Positions 4,809 to 11,791 of a stretch of 12,139 nucleotides of DNA are shown piece by piece. The notes under the pieces were generated by a model. That model ran no database searches and was not told where the DNA came from. It worked only from the letters and a program-made list of their open reading frames with translations. Within the stretch, counting starts at the first letter, position 1. Every line of letters begins with the position of its first letter. The position numbers and the translations under genes were made by a program. This stretch comes from JAULUH01 sp032111745 (GTDB lineage Bacteria; Chloroflexota; Anaerolineae; JAAEKA01), in the NCBI GenBank assembly GCA_032111745.1, contig JAULUH010000068.1:1-12139 (forward strand), written 5' to 3'.

Positions 4809-7800
4809 CCGCACCACCACCCGCGCCTGCCGCGCGTCCTGCACCGTGTCGCCCTGCGCGATCACCGCCAACGTCTGCTCGCCCGCCGCCGTCGCCCGCA
4901 CCCGCATGGGCACCACCATCGCCTCGTTGGCCGGCACCGTCACCAACCCGCTGGACAGCTGCACGCTCAACCCCGCCGACGGCTCGGCATACAACGACAC
5001 CGTCAACGGCTGCGGGCTGTAGTTGAACAGCTGCACGCCCGTATAAATCTCGGCGTTCAACGCCATGGTCGCCGGCAGGTTGAGCTGGATGAACAGCGGC
5101 TTGAACACCCGCAGCGGCACAGACGCGCTGCCCAGCTGCCCGCCCCGCCCCACCGCCAGGGCGTTGACCCGCCACGTGGTGATGCTGTCGCCCACCGGGA
5201 TGGTCACCTGCAGCCGGCCATTCCCATCCGTGACGATCTCCGGATCCCAGTACAGCGTCTGCGGGAAGCGCTCGCGCACGATGGGCAACGCCTCCAGGGC
5301 TACCGGCGTGGCCCCCACCTGCGCATCGCCGCCACCGCCCAGCCCGAAGGCCTCCAGCCCCAACACCGGCGGCGGCAACGTCGGCTGGGGCGTCACCGTG
5401 GGCTCGGGCACGGCGAAGAACGGCAGGGGGGCCTCGGTGGGCGCCTGCCCGGCCAGCGCTGCCGCCGCGGCCTCGGGCGTGGGCTCGGGCACGGGGGTGG
5501 CCGTCGGTTCGGGCAACGGCGTGGCCGTGGGCTCCGGCAGTGGTGTGGCCGTGGCCTCGGGCGACAGGGTGGGCGCAGCGGCGAGCTCGGGCACCCGGGT
5601 CGCGGCCGGTGCGGCCGCCGTTGCCGCAGCGGCTGCAGCCAGCACGGTGGGCTCCTCCTCCGGCGTAGCTGTGGCCCGCGCGCGCGGGACCGCAGTGGCA
5701 GTCTCGGCGCCGGCCAGGCGCGGGGCGGCAGCCTCGCCGGCGACACCGGCCTCAGCGGTCTCGGCCGCGGGCTCGCCAGCCCCGGCGTCCTCGACGGGCT
5801 CGGGGGTGGCGGTCACCTGCAGCTTGAGGGCCGGGAGCTCGGGCGCCGCGGGCAGGGCGGGGGACACCTCCTGCGTGAGGGCCAGCGCCGGGGAGACGGG
5901 CTCGCCCGCGGACAGGACTATCTCGGGCATGATCATCTGCGCCGCGGTCAGGGCCACTGTCTCGGTCAACGGCGCCGCCAGCTCCAGGGTCGGCGTCACC
6001 ACCGCCAGCCCCTCCACCAGCACGGTCTCCGTCGCCGGCTCGGTGGTAGTCAAGGCCAGGGTCTCGCTGATCGCCGCGCTCTCCACGGCCAGGGCCGCCT
6101 CTTCCGCCACAGCCGCCTCCACCGGGGCCTCCACCGCCGGCGCAGCCTCCTCCACGGCCGCCGGCGCCACCTCGGCCGCCATCGGCGCCTCCGCCGGGGC
6201 CTCGGCTGGGGCTGCGGCCTGCCTCTGCTCCTCCTCGGCCAGCCGCTGCTCCGCGGGCGCCTCCGCCAGCCCCGTGGCCTGGTCTGCCGCCGGCGCGGCC
6301 ATCTCGGGCGCGGGCGCCGAGGCCGGCGCCGCGCAGCCGGCCATCAGGCTGGCCGGGAAGCCGTACACCGACGGGCCGGCGATGTCCCGCAGCAGGCCGG
6401 CGCCGCCGAAGCTGGCCGTGCTCAGGCCGGCCACCAGCGGCACCACTAAGAGGGCCAGGACCAGGACGATGGCGCCGGCGCGGCGCTCGCCCTCCAGGCG
6501 CAGGCCCCAGCCGAACAGCAGCAGCGCGGCCAGCCAGATGCCGAAGCTCAGGGCCAGCAGGGCCAGCCACAGGGTGGAGAGCTCCACGCCCTGGCTCCCG
6601 GCGTAGGCCAGCAGCACCAGGCACGCCGCATACAGGAAAGCCAGCAAGGCCACGTACTGCGCCCGCTGGTCGCGGCTGCGCCAGGCGTACACGGCCAGGG
6701 CGGCCAGCGCGGCCAGCCACAACAGGCCGCTCACCACCAGCACGATCGTGCTGGCCTGCTCGCCCCATAGCCCCAGCAGCCCCTCCGCCACGGCCAGGGC
6801 GATGACGCTCAGCACGCCCAGCAGCAGCAGGCTCAGGGCCAGGCGGCCGGCCGCGCGGCCGAGCACGCCGCTGCGGCGCAGGCCGGCCAGCACCACCCCG
6901 GCCACCAGCAGCGCGGCCAGCAGCAGGGCCAGACTCAAGGCCAGGCTCAGCCCCTCGAAGCGGGCGGCCCGGGCCGCGTTCACGGCGTCCTGGGTGTCCG
7001 CGTCGGTGGCCTGCGCGCCCAGGGTGTAGGGCTGCCCCTGGTAGCCGGCCCAGCTGGCCCTGGCCATCTGCTGCTGGGCCGAGGTCGTGGCCGCCGGATC
7101 GACGCCGGCCTCCCGCAGCGCGTCGTCCACCAGGAAATAGGCCCGGGCGAAGCCCGGCTGGTACTCGCGGCGCGCATACACCGCCTCGTTGACCACGGAG
7201 AGCCCCACCGCGGTCTCCAGGCCCTGCCCCGCGGCCGTGGTCTGCACACCCACGCTGGCCTCGTCGCCCGGCGCGTACTCCGCCCGGTCGGGCACGATGC
7301 GCACCAGCACCTCCTCGGGCGCATCCACGATGGCCACCCGGGAGTCGCGCAGCACGTTGCCGTCCGCGGCCACCAGGTACGCGTTCAGCTCCAGGGTGCC
7401 GGCCAACTCGGGGGTCAGGTCCAGGGCGAAGGTGGCCTTGCCGTCCACAATCGGCTCGGACCGCGCCAACATCAGCTGCCCCGCCTTCACCACGTCCAGG
7501 TACACCGCGTCCCCCGCGCCCGTAGCCAGGGCCTCCAGGGCCATGGTGTCGCCCACCTGGTAGATGGCGCGGTCGGTGCGCAAGAGCAGCGCCTCCTTGG
7601 CCTCGTCCAGCGGCAGCTCCAGCTCCGCCGTGCCCTCCCGGCCGGCGGCATCCGTCGCCGTCACCTGCACCTCCCGGCTGCCGGCGTCGCCTGCGCGGGG
7701 CGTGAAGCGCACCTCGGCGATGCCCGCCGGGGAGGTCACCTCCTCGATAGGCAGGCCGCCGCCGATGCGTACCTGCACGGTGCTGGCCACGGGGGTGCCG

Positions 7801-9257
7801 TCGGGGTAGCTGGTCAGCACGTAGAGGATGTTCTCCACCCCCGTGCGCAGGGTGCCGCCCTCGGCCACCACGTCTACCAGGATGGGCTGGCGGGCCAGGG
7901 CCAGCTTCTGCCAGCCGAACTCGGGCTCGCCTGCGGCATCGGTGACCGTGGCCTCCAGGTCCAGGGCCAGGGTGCCCTCGGGCTTGCCGCTGGCCGCGCC
8001 CGCGGCCGCGAAGGCCTCCGCGGGCAGCTCGGGCAGCGGCAGCTGGAACGCAAAGTGGCCGGCGGCGTCGGTCTGCCCCTGCACCTCCTGCACCATCAAG
8101 CGCTCGCCCGCCGGGTCCGCGCCGGGGCCGGTGACCAGGGCGCGCAGCACCACGGCGGCGTTGGCCACGGGCTTGCCGAAGAAATAGGCGGCGTCCACGG
8201 CGCCGGTCAGGGGCTGGCCGGAAAGATAATAGGGCGCGTCGGCCTGCACCGCCACCTCAAAGGCCGGCAGCGGGGCCTGGCTGACGTCCACGCTGAGCTG
8301 CGACGCGGTGTCGCCCAGGGTGGCGTAGAGCTGATACTGGCCCTGCGCCGCGTCGGCGGGGAGGGGCAGGTCCACGGCCGCAATGCCGAAGTCGGACGCC
8401 GGCACCTCCTGCTTCAAGAGGGGCGTGCCGTTGGGGTCGACCACCTCGAAGCGCACCACCTGCCCGGCTGCGGGCAGGCCGTCCACCGTGCCCAGGGCCA
8501 GGGCCCGCAGGTGCAAGGTCTCGCCGGGCTGGTAGACCGGCTTGTCGCTGCTGAGCAGCAGGCGGTAGGTGCGGGCCAGGCGGATGGGGCTGCTGACCTC
8601 GTCGCGGCCCAGCGCGCTCTCGGCCTCCACCACCAGCTCGGCCGGCCCTTCCCAGTCCGCGGGCACGGCAAAGCGCACCGGCGCCGAGCCGGTCTGGTCG
8701 GTGCTGCCGGTATAGACCGTCTTGGCCAGCCCCGCCTGGCGCAGGCGCACGTTGACCCCGGCGTTGGCGATCGGCTGGCCGTCCGCCGTGTCTCGCAAAA
8801 GCACCCGCACCGCGGCATCGGTGCCGGGCGCAAAGGTATCCTGCCCCAGCACCAGCATCTGCTGGGCCGCGGGTTGCACCGGCATCCGGGCCACGTTCAG
8901 GGTGAGCACGAAGAACAGCACCGCGGTGAGCGGGATGGCGGCCTTGCTGAGTGGCCGCAGCGCGGCCCAGATCAGCGCCGGCAGGTCCTGGACGCGCGCG
9001 GTGGCGCCGCCCCGGGCCTGGCGCTCCCGCTCTGCGGCCAGGGAGGTGCGGATGCGCTGCTCCGCGGCCGGGGCGAGGTGGACGGCGTCATAGGCCGCCG
9101 GCACCACCCGGGTGAGTCCGGCCTCCAGCGCGGCCAATTCCTCCAGCATGCTCTGGCAGCTGGGGCATTGGGCCAGATGCGCCTCGACGGACCCTGCGGC
9201 CGCCGGGCTCAGCTCACCGTCAAGGTAAGCCAGCAGATCGGCTTCGACATGTGCCAT
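4806..9257 (-). CDS. Anti-sigma zinc-finger / alpha-2-macroglobulin-like seven-helix membrane protein
   Basis: The 1483-residue product has these parts in order. Residues 1-45 are a zinc anti-sigma domain (zf-HC2) with His27, Cys31 and Cys34 in the HxxxCxxC motif. Residues 105-122 form membrane helix 1. Residues about 130-760 are A2M-type macroglobulin domains: MG2 hallmark SSDKPVYQPGETL at 236-248, related strands at 560-570 and 655-665, and VGLSVVNEAVY at 684-694. Residues 768-945 hold six more membrane helices whose loops obey the positive-inside rule. Residues about 976-1300 are an Ala/Glu/Pro/Thr linker with PEPTATP repeats. Residues 1326-1483 are the A2M signature block (RERFPQTLYWDPEIVTDGNG, DSITTWRVNA, NLPAT). 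The N-terminus should be cytoplasmic and the A2M parts outside. It ends where the thioester domain normally begins, so GCxEQ is absent. It follows the sigma factor by 24 nt without a clear Shine-Dalgarno. The sigma-factor inhibitor role is inferred from domain and position. Confidence 0.88.
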   Translation of the reverse strand: MAHVEADLLAYLDGELSPAAAGSVEAHLAQCPSCQSMLEELAALEAGLTRVVPAAYDAVHLAPAAEQRIRTSLAAERERQARGGATARVQDLPALIWAALRPLSKAAIPLTAVLFFVLTLNVARMPVQPAAQQMLVLGQDTFAPGTDAAVRVLLRDTADGQPIANAGVNVRLRQAGLAKTVYTGSTDQTGSAPVRFAVPADWEGPAELVVEAESALGRDEVSSPIRLARTYRLLLSSDKPVYQPGETLHLRALALGTVDGLPAAGQVVRFEVVDPNGTPLLKQEVPASDFGIAAVDLPLPADAAQGQYQLYATLGDTASQLSVDVSQAPLPAFEVAVQADAPYYLSGQPLTGAVDAAYFFGKPVANAAVVLRALVTGPGADPAGERLMVQEVQGQTDAAGHFAFQLPLPELPAEAFAAAGAASGKPEGTLALDLEATVTDAAGEPEFGWQKLALARQPILVDVVAEGGTLRTGVENILYVLTSYPDGTPVASTVQVRIGGGLPIEEVTSPAGIAEVRFTPRAGDAGSREVQVTATDAAGREGTAELELPLDEAKEALLLRTDRAIYQVGDTMALEALATGAGDAVYLDVVKAGQLMLARSEPIVDGKATFALDLTPELAGTLELNAYLVAADGNVLRDSRVAIVDAPEEVLVRIVPDRAEYAPGDEASVGVQTTAAGQGLETAVGLSVVNEAVYARREYQPGFARAYFLVDDALREAGVDPAATTSAQQQMARASWAGYQGQPYTLGAQATDADTQDAVNAARAARFEGLSLALSLALLLAALLVAGVVLAGLRRSGVLGRAAGRLALSLLLLGVLSVIALAVAEGLLGLWGEQASTIVLVVSGLLWLAALAALAVYAWRSRDQRAQYVALLAFLYAACLVLLAYAGSQGVELSTLWLALLALSFGIWLAALLLFGWGLRLEGERRAGAIVLVLALLVVPLVAGLSTASFGGAGLLRDIAGPSVYGFPASLMAGCAAPASAPAPEMAAPAADQATGLAEAPAEQRLAEEEQRQAAAPAEAPAEAPMAAEVAPAAVEEAAPAVEAPVEAAVAEEAALAVESAAISETLALTTTEPATETVLVEGLAVVTPTLELAAPLTETVALTAAQMIMPEIVLSAGEPVSPALALTQEVSPALPAAPELPALKLQVTATPEPVEDAGAGEPAAETAEAGVAGEAAAPRLAGAETATAVPRARATATPEEEPTVLAAAAAATAAAPAATRVPELAAAPTLSPEATATPLPEPTATPLPEPTATPVPEPTPEAAAAALAGQAPTEAPLPFFAVPEPTVTPQPTLPPPVLGLEAFGLGGGGDAQVGATPVALEALPIVRERFPQTLYWDPEIVTDGNGRLQVTIPVGDSITTWRVNALAVGRGGQLGSASVPLRVFKPLFIQLNLPATMALNAEIYTGVQLFNYSPQPLTVSLYAEPSAGLSVQLSSGLVTVPANEAMVVPMRVRATAAGEQTLAVIAQGDTVQDARQARVVVR

Positions 9258-9281
9258 ATCGCAATGGTTGAGGGCGGGGAC

Positions 9282-9974
9282 CTAGCCCCCGGCCAGCAGC
9301 AGGAGCAGCATGGTAGGCAGCGATGGGCTGTGGCCGAGCGCGGATCCTTCCGCCGTCAAGATCTCCTTCAACTTCCGATGGGCGTTGAACAGCCGGGACT
9401 TGACCGTGCCGACGTTGATCTCCAACGCCGCGGCGATCTCCTCATAGCTGAACTCCTGCCCGTAGCGCAACAGAACGACCTCCCGGTGCACGTCGCTGAG
9501 CTCGTTGACTGCGGCCCAGAGCACGGTTGACTGCTCCTGGCGCAAGGCGACGTGCTCGGGCTCCCCATCGACGGAGCCGGCCATGGTGCCATCGGAGCCC
9601 TCGGGCTCGACGTCCAGGCGCTCCAGGCGCTCGGTCATCTCGTCCCAGTCCGCGGATGGCAGCTGTTTGCGGCGCAGGCGGGTCTTGCATCGGTTGACCG
9701 TGACCCGGTAGAGCCAGGTCTCGAAGCGGGCGGCGCCCTCCACGTCATAGCGTTTCAGGCCCCGCAGCACGTCGAGGAAGGTCTCCTGGGTGGCCTCTTC
9801 GGCGTCGTGGCTATTGCGCAGCGTCATATAGGCGACCCGGTACACATAATCCTTGTACCGCTCGAACAGCGCATCGAAGGCCGCGGGCTGCCCGGCCTGA
9901 TGGCGCCGGATGAGCTCCTCGGTGGGAACTCCGTACGTTCGATTGCGGGTCGAGGTAGAAACCTCAGGTGGCAC
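9282..9974 (-). CDS. ECF (sigma-70 family) RNA polymerase sigma factor
   Basis: The 230-residue product has sigma region 2 at about 33-102 (FERYKDYVYRVAYMTL, DAEEATQETFLDVLRGL, FETWLYRVTVNRCKTRLRR) and region 4 at about 150-206 (ELSDVHREVVLLRYGQEFSYEEIAAALEI, then VGTVKSRLFNAHRKLKEIL). Regions 1 and 3 are absent, as in ECF factors. Start is GTG at 9974, with AGAGGA on the minus strand 8 nt upstream; no closer ATG precedes region 2. A 24-residue tail ends in an unusual hydrophobic run, LLLLLAGG. The next gene encodes a membrane protein with a zinc anti-sigma domain, so this factor is probably held inactive at the membrane and released by an extracytoplasmic signal. A housekeeping-type promoter lies about 70 nt upstream. 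Confidence 0.95.
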   Translation of the reverse strand: MPPEVSTSTRNRTYGVPTEELIRRHQAGQPAAFDALFERYKDYVYRVAYMTLRNSHDAEEATQETFLDVLRGLKRYDVEGAARFETWLYRVTVNRCKTRLRRKQLPSADWDEMTERLERLDVEPEGSDGTMAGSVDGEPEHVALRQEQSTVLWAAVNELSDVHREVVLLRYGQEFSYEEIAAALEINVGTVKSRLFNAHRKLKEILTAEGSALGHSPSLPTMLLLLLAGG

Positions 9975-10051
9975 CGGTTCGTTCCTCTAATGTGCCTGAG
10001 CATTACATGCAGGCGTGGGGAAATTTGTTCGCACTTGTTCGCGCTGGTGCA

Positions 10052-10080
10052 AGTGTAACTTGGGGATTGGCGCGTGTCAA
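10052..10080 (-). promoter_or_regulatory. Sigma-70 type promoter of the sigma factor operon
   Basis: On the minus strand TTGACA (10080-10075) and TACACT (10057-10052) are separated by exactly 17 nt. The -35 is perfect and the -10 matches 4 of 6. Transcription would start near 10045, giving a leader of about 70 nt to the GTG at 9974. The leader can form a hairpin at 9994-10014 (GCCTG pairing CAGGC, with a bulge). Tandem TTGTTCGC boxes at 10025-10032 and 10035-10042 lie just downstream of the predicted start. Confidence 0.7.
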
Positions 10081-10095
10081 TTCCTGGATCAGGAA
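10081..10095. promoter_or_regulatory. Palindrome abutting the -35 box, possible operator
   Basis: TTCCTG-GAT-CAGGAA is a perfect 6-bp inverted repeat lying directly against the upstream side of the -35 box. A second inverted repeat, CACTTG (10032-10037) and CAAGTG (10050-10055), covers the -10 region. Both are placed where a transcription factor would act; the regulator is unknown. Confidence 0.5.
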
Positions 10096-10114
10096 CACGC
10101 GGGGGGCGTTTGGA

Positions 10115-10166
10115 CCACGAACACGCGAAGGTCCGCGAAGGTCGCGAAGCACGAAGGGCACGAAGC
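10115..10166. repeat. Degenerate CGAAGG-type short tandem repeat
   Basis: Six irregular units share a CGAA core (CACGAACACG, CGCGAAGGTC, CGCGAAGGTC, GCGAAGCA, CGAAGGGCA, CGAAG). Runs of this kind are common between genes in several GC-rich phyla. No open frame of interest crosses it. Confidence 0.6.
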
Positions 10167-10176
10167 CGCCAGCCAC

Positions 10177-10202
10177 ATCGTAGGGGCGGGGTTTCCCCGC
10201 CC
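10177..10202. repeat. TAGGGGCGGGG hairpin repeat
   Basis: ATCGTAGGGGCGGGG matches the start of the repeat at 4445. GGGCGGGG (10184-10191), loop TTT and CCCCGCCC (10195-10202) form a perfect 8-bp stem. The homologous stem at 4594-4612 differs by one compensated base pair. Confidence 0.75.
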
Positions 10203-10315
10203 ATGCGTCCAACCACCGGCGCGGTTAGGCCAGCGCTCAACGCCAGTATGGTAAACTAAGCCCCAGCTCTACCTGTCGAGGCTAACCCTACCCTCGCCAT
10301 GCTTCGTCCACGAAG

Positions 10316-10540
10316 TCACGCATTGAGCATCTCTTCGAGCTTCTCTGGTGTCAATCCCCGTGCTTCCGCTTTGTCACTCAAGTCATCCATGAGAGCAGTC
10401 AGCGACGTTGACCGCGCAGCCAACTCTCGCAGCCAAAGACTTACCAATAAGTTCAATTTTGACCGGTCCGCGGATGCCGCTGATCGATAGGCCTGTGCCA
10501 GGTCCGCATCGACTTGAAATGTGATCGTCCTAGTTGACAT
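10316..10540 (-). CDS. Small antitoxin-like protein (hypothetical)
   Basis: The 74-residue product begins STRTITFQVDADLAQAYRSA, a short beta strand then helices, and ends KAEARGLTPEKLEEMLNA. This shape resembles small ribbon-helix-helix or antitoxin-like proteins common in Chloroflexota and Cyanobacteria, but I cannot assign a family with certainty. The ATG at 10540 has GGAGG 6 nt upstream, which supports the start. Codon choice is less GC-biased than in the large genes nearby, which fits a mobile small module. The upstream ORF (10555-10812) is in the same direction with a 14-nt gap and is broken. No intact toxin is seen on either side, so this may be an orphan antitoxin. Confidence 0.7.
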   Translation of the reverse strand: MSTRTITFQVDADLAQAYRSAASADRSKLNLLVSLWLRELAARSTSLTALMDDLSDKAEARGLTPEKLEEMLNA

Positions 10541-10554
10541 GATAATCCTCCAAG

Positions 10555-10812
10555 TTAGCCACGTGAAGTTCTATGGTGACGCACACTGGCCTCAAGCACC
10601 CTGCGCTTGAGCTCCAGGCTCGACCTCACCACCGGTACAGCCTCCTCATGCAGCACAATCGTCGCTTCCACCTTCATCACCTCGTGGCCGCTGCTCGCAT
10701 GGATACTTCCTCTCGGCGATACCTCTACAAACAATCGACGCCGTCCACTCCGATGTTACCGCACAACCAGCCAAACCGCAAGCGTCTCGCCGGGCGGTGA
10801 TCCACCATCCAT
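10555..10812 (-). pseudogene. Small ORF broken by an in-frame TAA, upstream of the antitoxin-like gene
   Basis: From the ATG at 10812 the minus-strand frame has 86 codons to the TAA at 10557-10555, interrupted once by TAA at 10758-10756. Read through, the 84 residues alternate plausible strands and a helix (GETLAVWLVVR, then RRRLFVEVSPRGSI, VMKVEATIVLHEE, and VVRSSLELKRRVLEASVRHH), which looks like a real protein rather than chance frame. It ends 14 nt before the next gene's ATG. An alternative is a shorter intact gene: TTG at 10734 or ATG at 10677 (40 residues), but GAGGTG sits too close to that ATG. I do not recognise the family. A weak promoter-like pair (10590-10595 and 10568-10573) inside it could serve the downstream gene. 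Confidence 0.45.
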
Positions 10813-10898
10813 GGTCGGTACCGGGCCAGAGCCTACCAAAGGCCCCTCCTATTCACCTCCGGTGTCCGTGCCCGTCCGTGTCCCGCTCCGGCTCCTCC

Positions 10899-10945
10899 AA
10901 TCCTCTTTTCTGCGTCCTTCATGACCTTTGCGGTGAACTCTGGAG
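10899..10945 (-). repeat. Degenerate CGCAAAGG/GAAGGACGCAGA-type repeat
   Basis: Read on the minus strand, this stretch runs GTTCACCGCAAAGG, TCATGAAGGACGCAG, AAAAGAGG. It resembles the purine-rich ACCGCAAAGGACGCAAAG repeats often found between genes in several phyla. The resemblance is by eye only. The rest of 10813-10979 holds no gene I can support. Confidence 0.4.
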
Positions 10946-10979
10946 CCCATGTCCCCCCCTGCCCCCGGAAAAGAGCCGT

Positions 10980-11013
10980 TTGCGCCCCATGGCCGGTTGC
11001 GCTATACTGCGCA
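10980..11013 (+). promoter_or_regulatory. Promoter of the Uma2 gene with a palindrome over the -10
   Basis: TTGCGC (10980-10985) and TATACT (11003-11008) are 17 nt apart; the -10 matches 5 of 6 consensus bases. The start point near 11015 gives a leader of about 24 nt with AGGAGG. The -10 is framed by a perfect inverted repeat, TGCGC (10998-11002) and GCGCA (11009-11013), which could be an operator. Confidence 0.65.
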
Positions 11014-11026
11014 CCAGGATGCCTTC

Positions 11027-11032
11027 AGGAGG
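11027..11032 (+). promoter_or_regulatory. Ribosome binding site that decides the Uma2 start
   Basis: AGGAGG ends 6 nt before the ATG at 11039 and only 3 nt before the adjacent ATG at 11036. The better spacing favours 11039. A longer frame back to 10949 would start upstream of the promoter and is rejected. Confidence 0.8.
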
Positions 11033-11038
11033 TGTATG

Positions 11039-11728
11039 ATGGGCAACGGCACCCGGGATCTCATCGAGCAGGCCCTATCTGCGGCTCAGCCGGCCGAGCG
11101 GGCCCTGCGCCGGCAGCTGCTGGATCTCTTGCTGGCGCCTGCCCAGCCTGCCCGCATGACCTATGAGGAGTTCCTGGCCTGGGCCGACGAGGACACCCTG
11201 GCCGAGTGGGTGGAGGGGGAGGTGATCATGACCAGCCCGGCTTCGGATCGACATCAAGACCTGGCCGGCTTCTTGACGGCGGTGCTGCGCGTCTTCGTGG
11301 AGAGCCGCGGCCTGGGTTGGGTGCGCAGCGCTCCCTTCCAGATGAAGCTGGAGGCGTCGGGCCGGGAACCTGACCTGGTTTTCGTGGCCTCCGACCAACT
11401 CCACCGGGTGCATCGTACCTATCTCGACGGGCCGGCCAGCCTGGTCGTCGAGATCGTCTCCCCCGAGAGCGCCGGCCGCGACCGGGGCGACAAGTTCTAC
11501 GAGTACGCCACAGGCGGCGTGCCCGAGTACTGGCTGATCGATCCCGACCGGGAGCTGGCCGAGTTCTACCAGCTCGACGCGCCGGGGCGCTACCGCCTTC
11601 TGGCTCCCGATGACGATGGCATTTTTCGTTCTCGCGTCCTGCCCGGCTTCTGGCTGCGCGTCGACTGGCTCTGGCAGCAGCCCCTGCCCCGCGTGCTGGA
11701 CGTGTTGAAAGCGCTGCAAGTCGTGTAG
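11039..11728 (+). CDS. Uma2 family protein (predicted PD-(D/E)XK nuclease fold)
   Basis: The 229-residue product has a short helical N-terminal part (about 1-38) and then the Uma2 domain from MTYEEFLAW. Family landmarks are EGEVIM at 60-64, the acidic PD pair at 111-112 in REPDLVFV, VVEIVSPES at 136-144 with Glu138, Lys152 in RDRGDKFYEYA, and GVPEYWLIDP at 160-169. These fit the PD-(D/E)XK nuclease-like active site. Uma2 genes occur in many copies in Chloroflexota and Cyanobacteria; their substrate and biological role are not established. No membrane segment is seen. It has its own promoter and strong ribosome binding site, and the lipoprotein gene begins 63 nt downstream. Confidence 0.92.
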   Translation: MGNGTRDLIEQALSAAQPAERALRRQLLDLLLAPAQPARMTYEEFLAWADEDTLAEWVEGEVIMTSPASDRHQDLAGFLTAVLRVFVESRGLGWVRSAPFQMKLEASGREPDLVFVASDQLHRVHRTYLDGPASLVVEIVSPESAGRDRGDKFYEYATGGVPEYWLIDPDRELAEFYQLDAPGRYRLLAPDDDGIFRSRVLPGFWLRVDWLWQQPLPRVLDVLKALQVV

Positions 11729-11791
11729 CGGTCCCGCCACCACTCCATCGATAGTGGCCCTGCCGGCTGCCGGCGGAAGGAGAAAAAGGCC

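Noticed and set aside
4569..6449. Long plus-strand open frames opposite the A2M-like gene (also 5065-6606 and 8055-9530)
   Set aside because: High GC suppresses stop codons on the opposite strand. The translations are Arg/Gly/Ala-rich without domains, while the minus-strand frame has clear A2M and membrane features.
10302..10315. Terminator after the antitoxin-like gene (CTTCG/CGAAG stem)
   Set aside because: Short stem directly at the stop codon with no T tract on the minus strand.
10573..10800. Plus-strand 75-codon ORF
   Set aside because: No ribosome binding site and a low-complexity His/Arg-rich translation; the minus-strand frame over the same bases is more protein-like.
10949..11038. 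N-terminal extension of the Uma2 protein to an ATG at 10949
   Set aside because: The extra 30 residues are not Uma2-like, and the promoter -10 (11003-11008) and the ribosome binding site (11027-11032) lie inside this extension.
11740..11757. Terminator between the Uma2 and lipoprotein genes (CCACT/AGTGG stem)
   Set aside because: Only a 5-bp stem with an 8-nt loop and no T tract follows.
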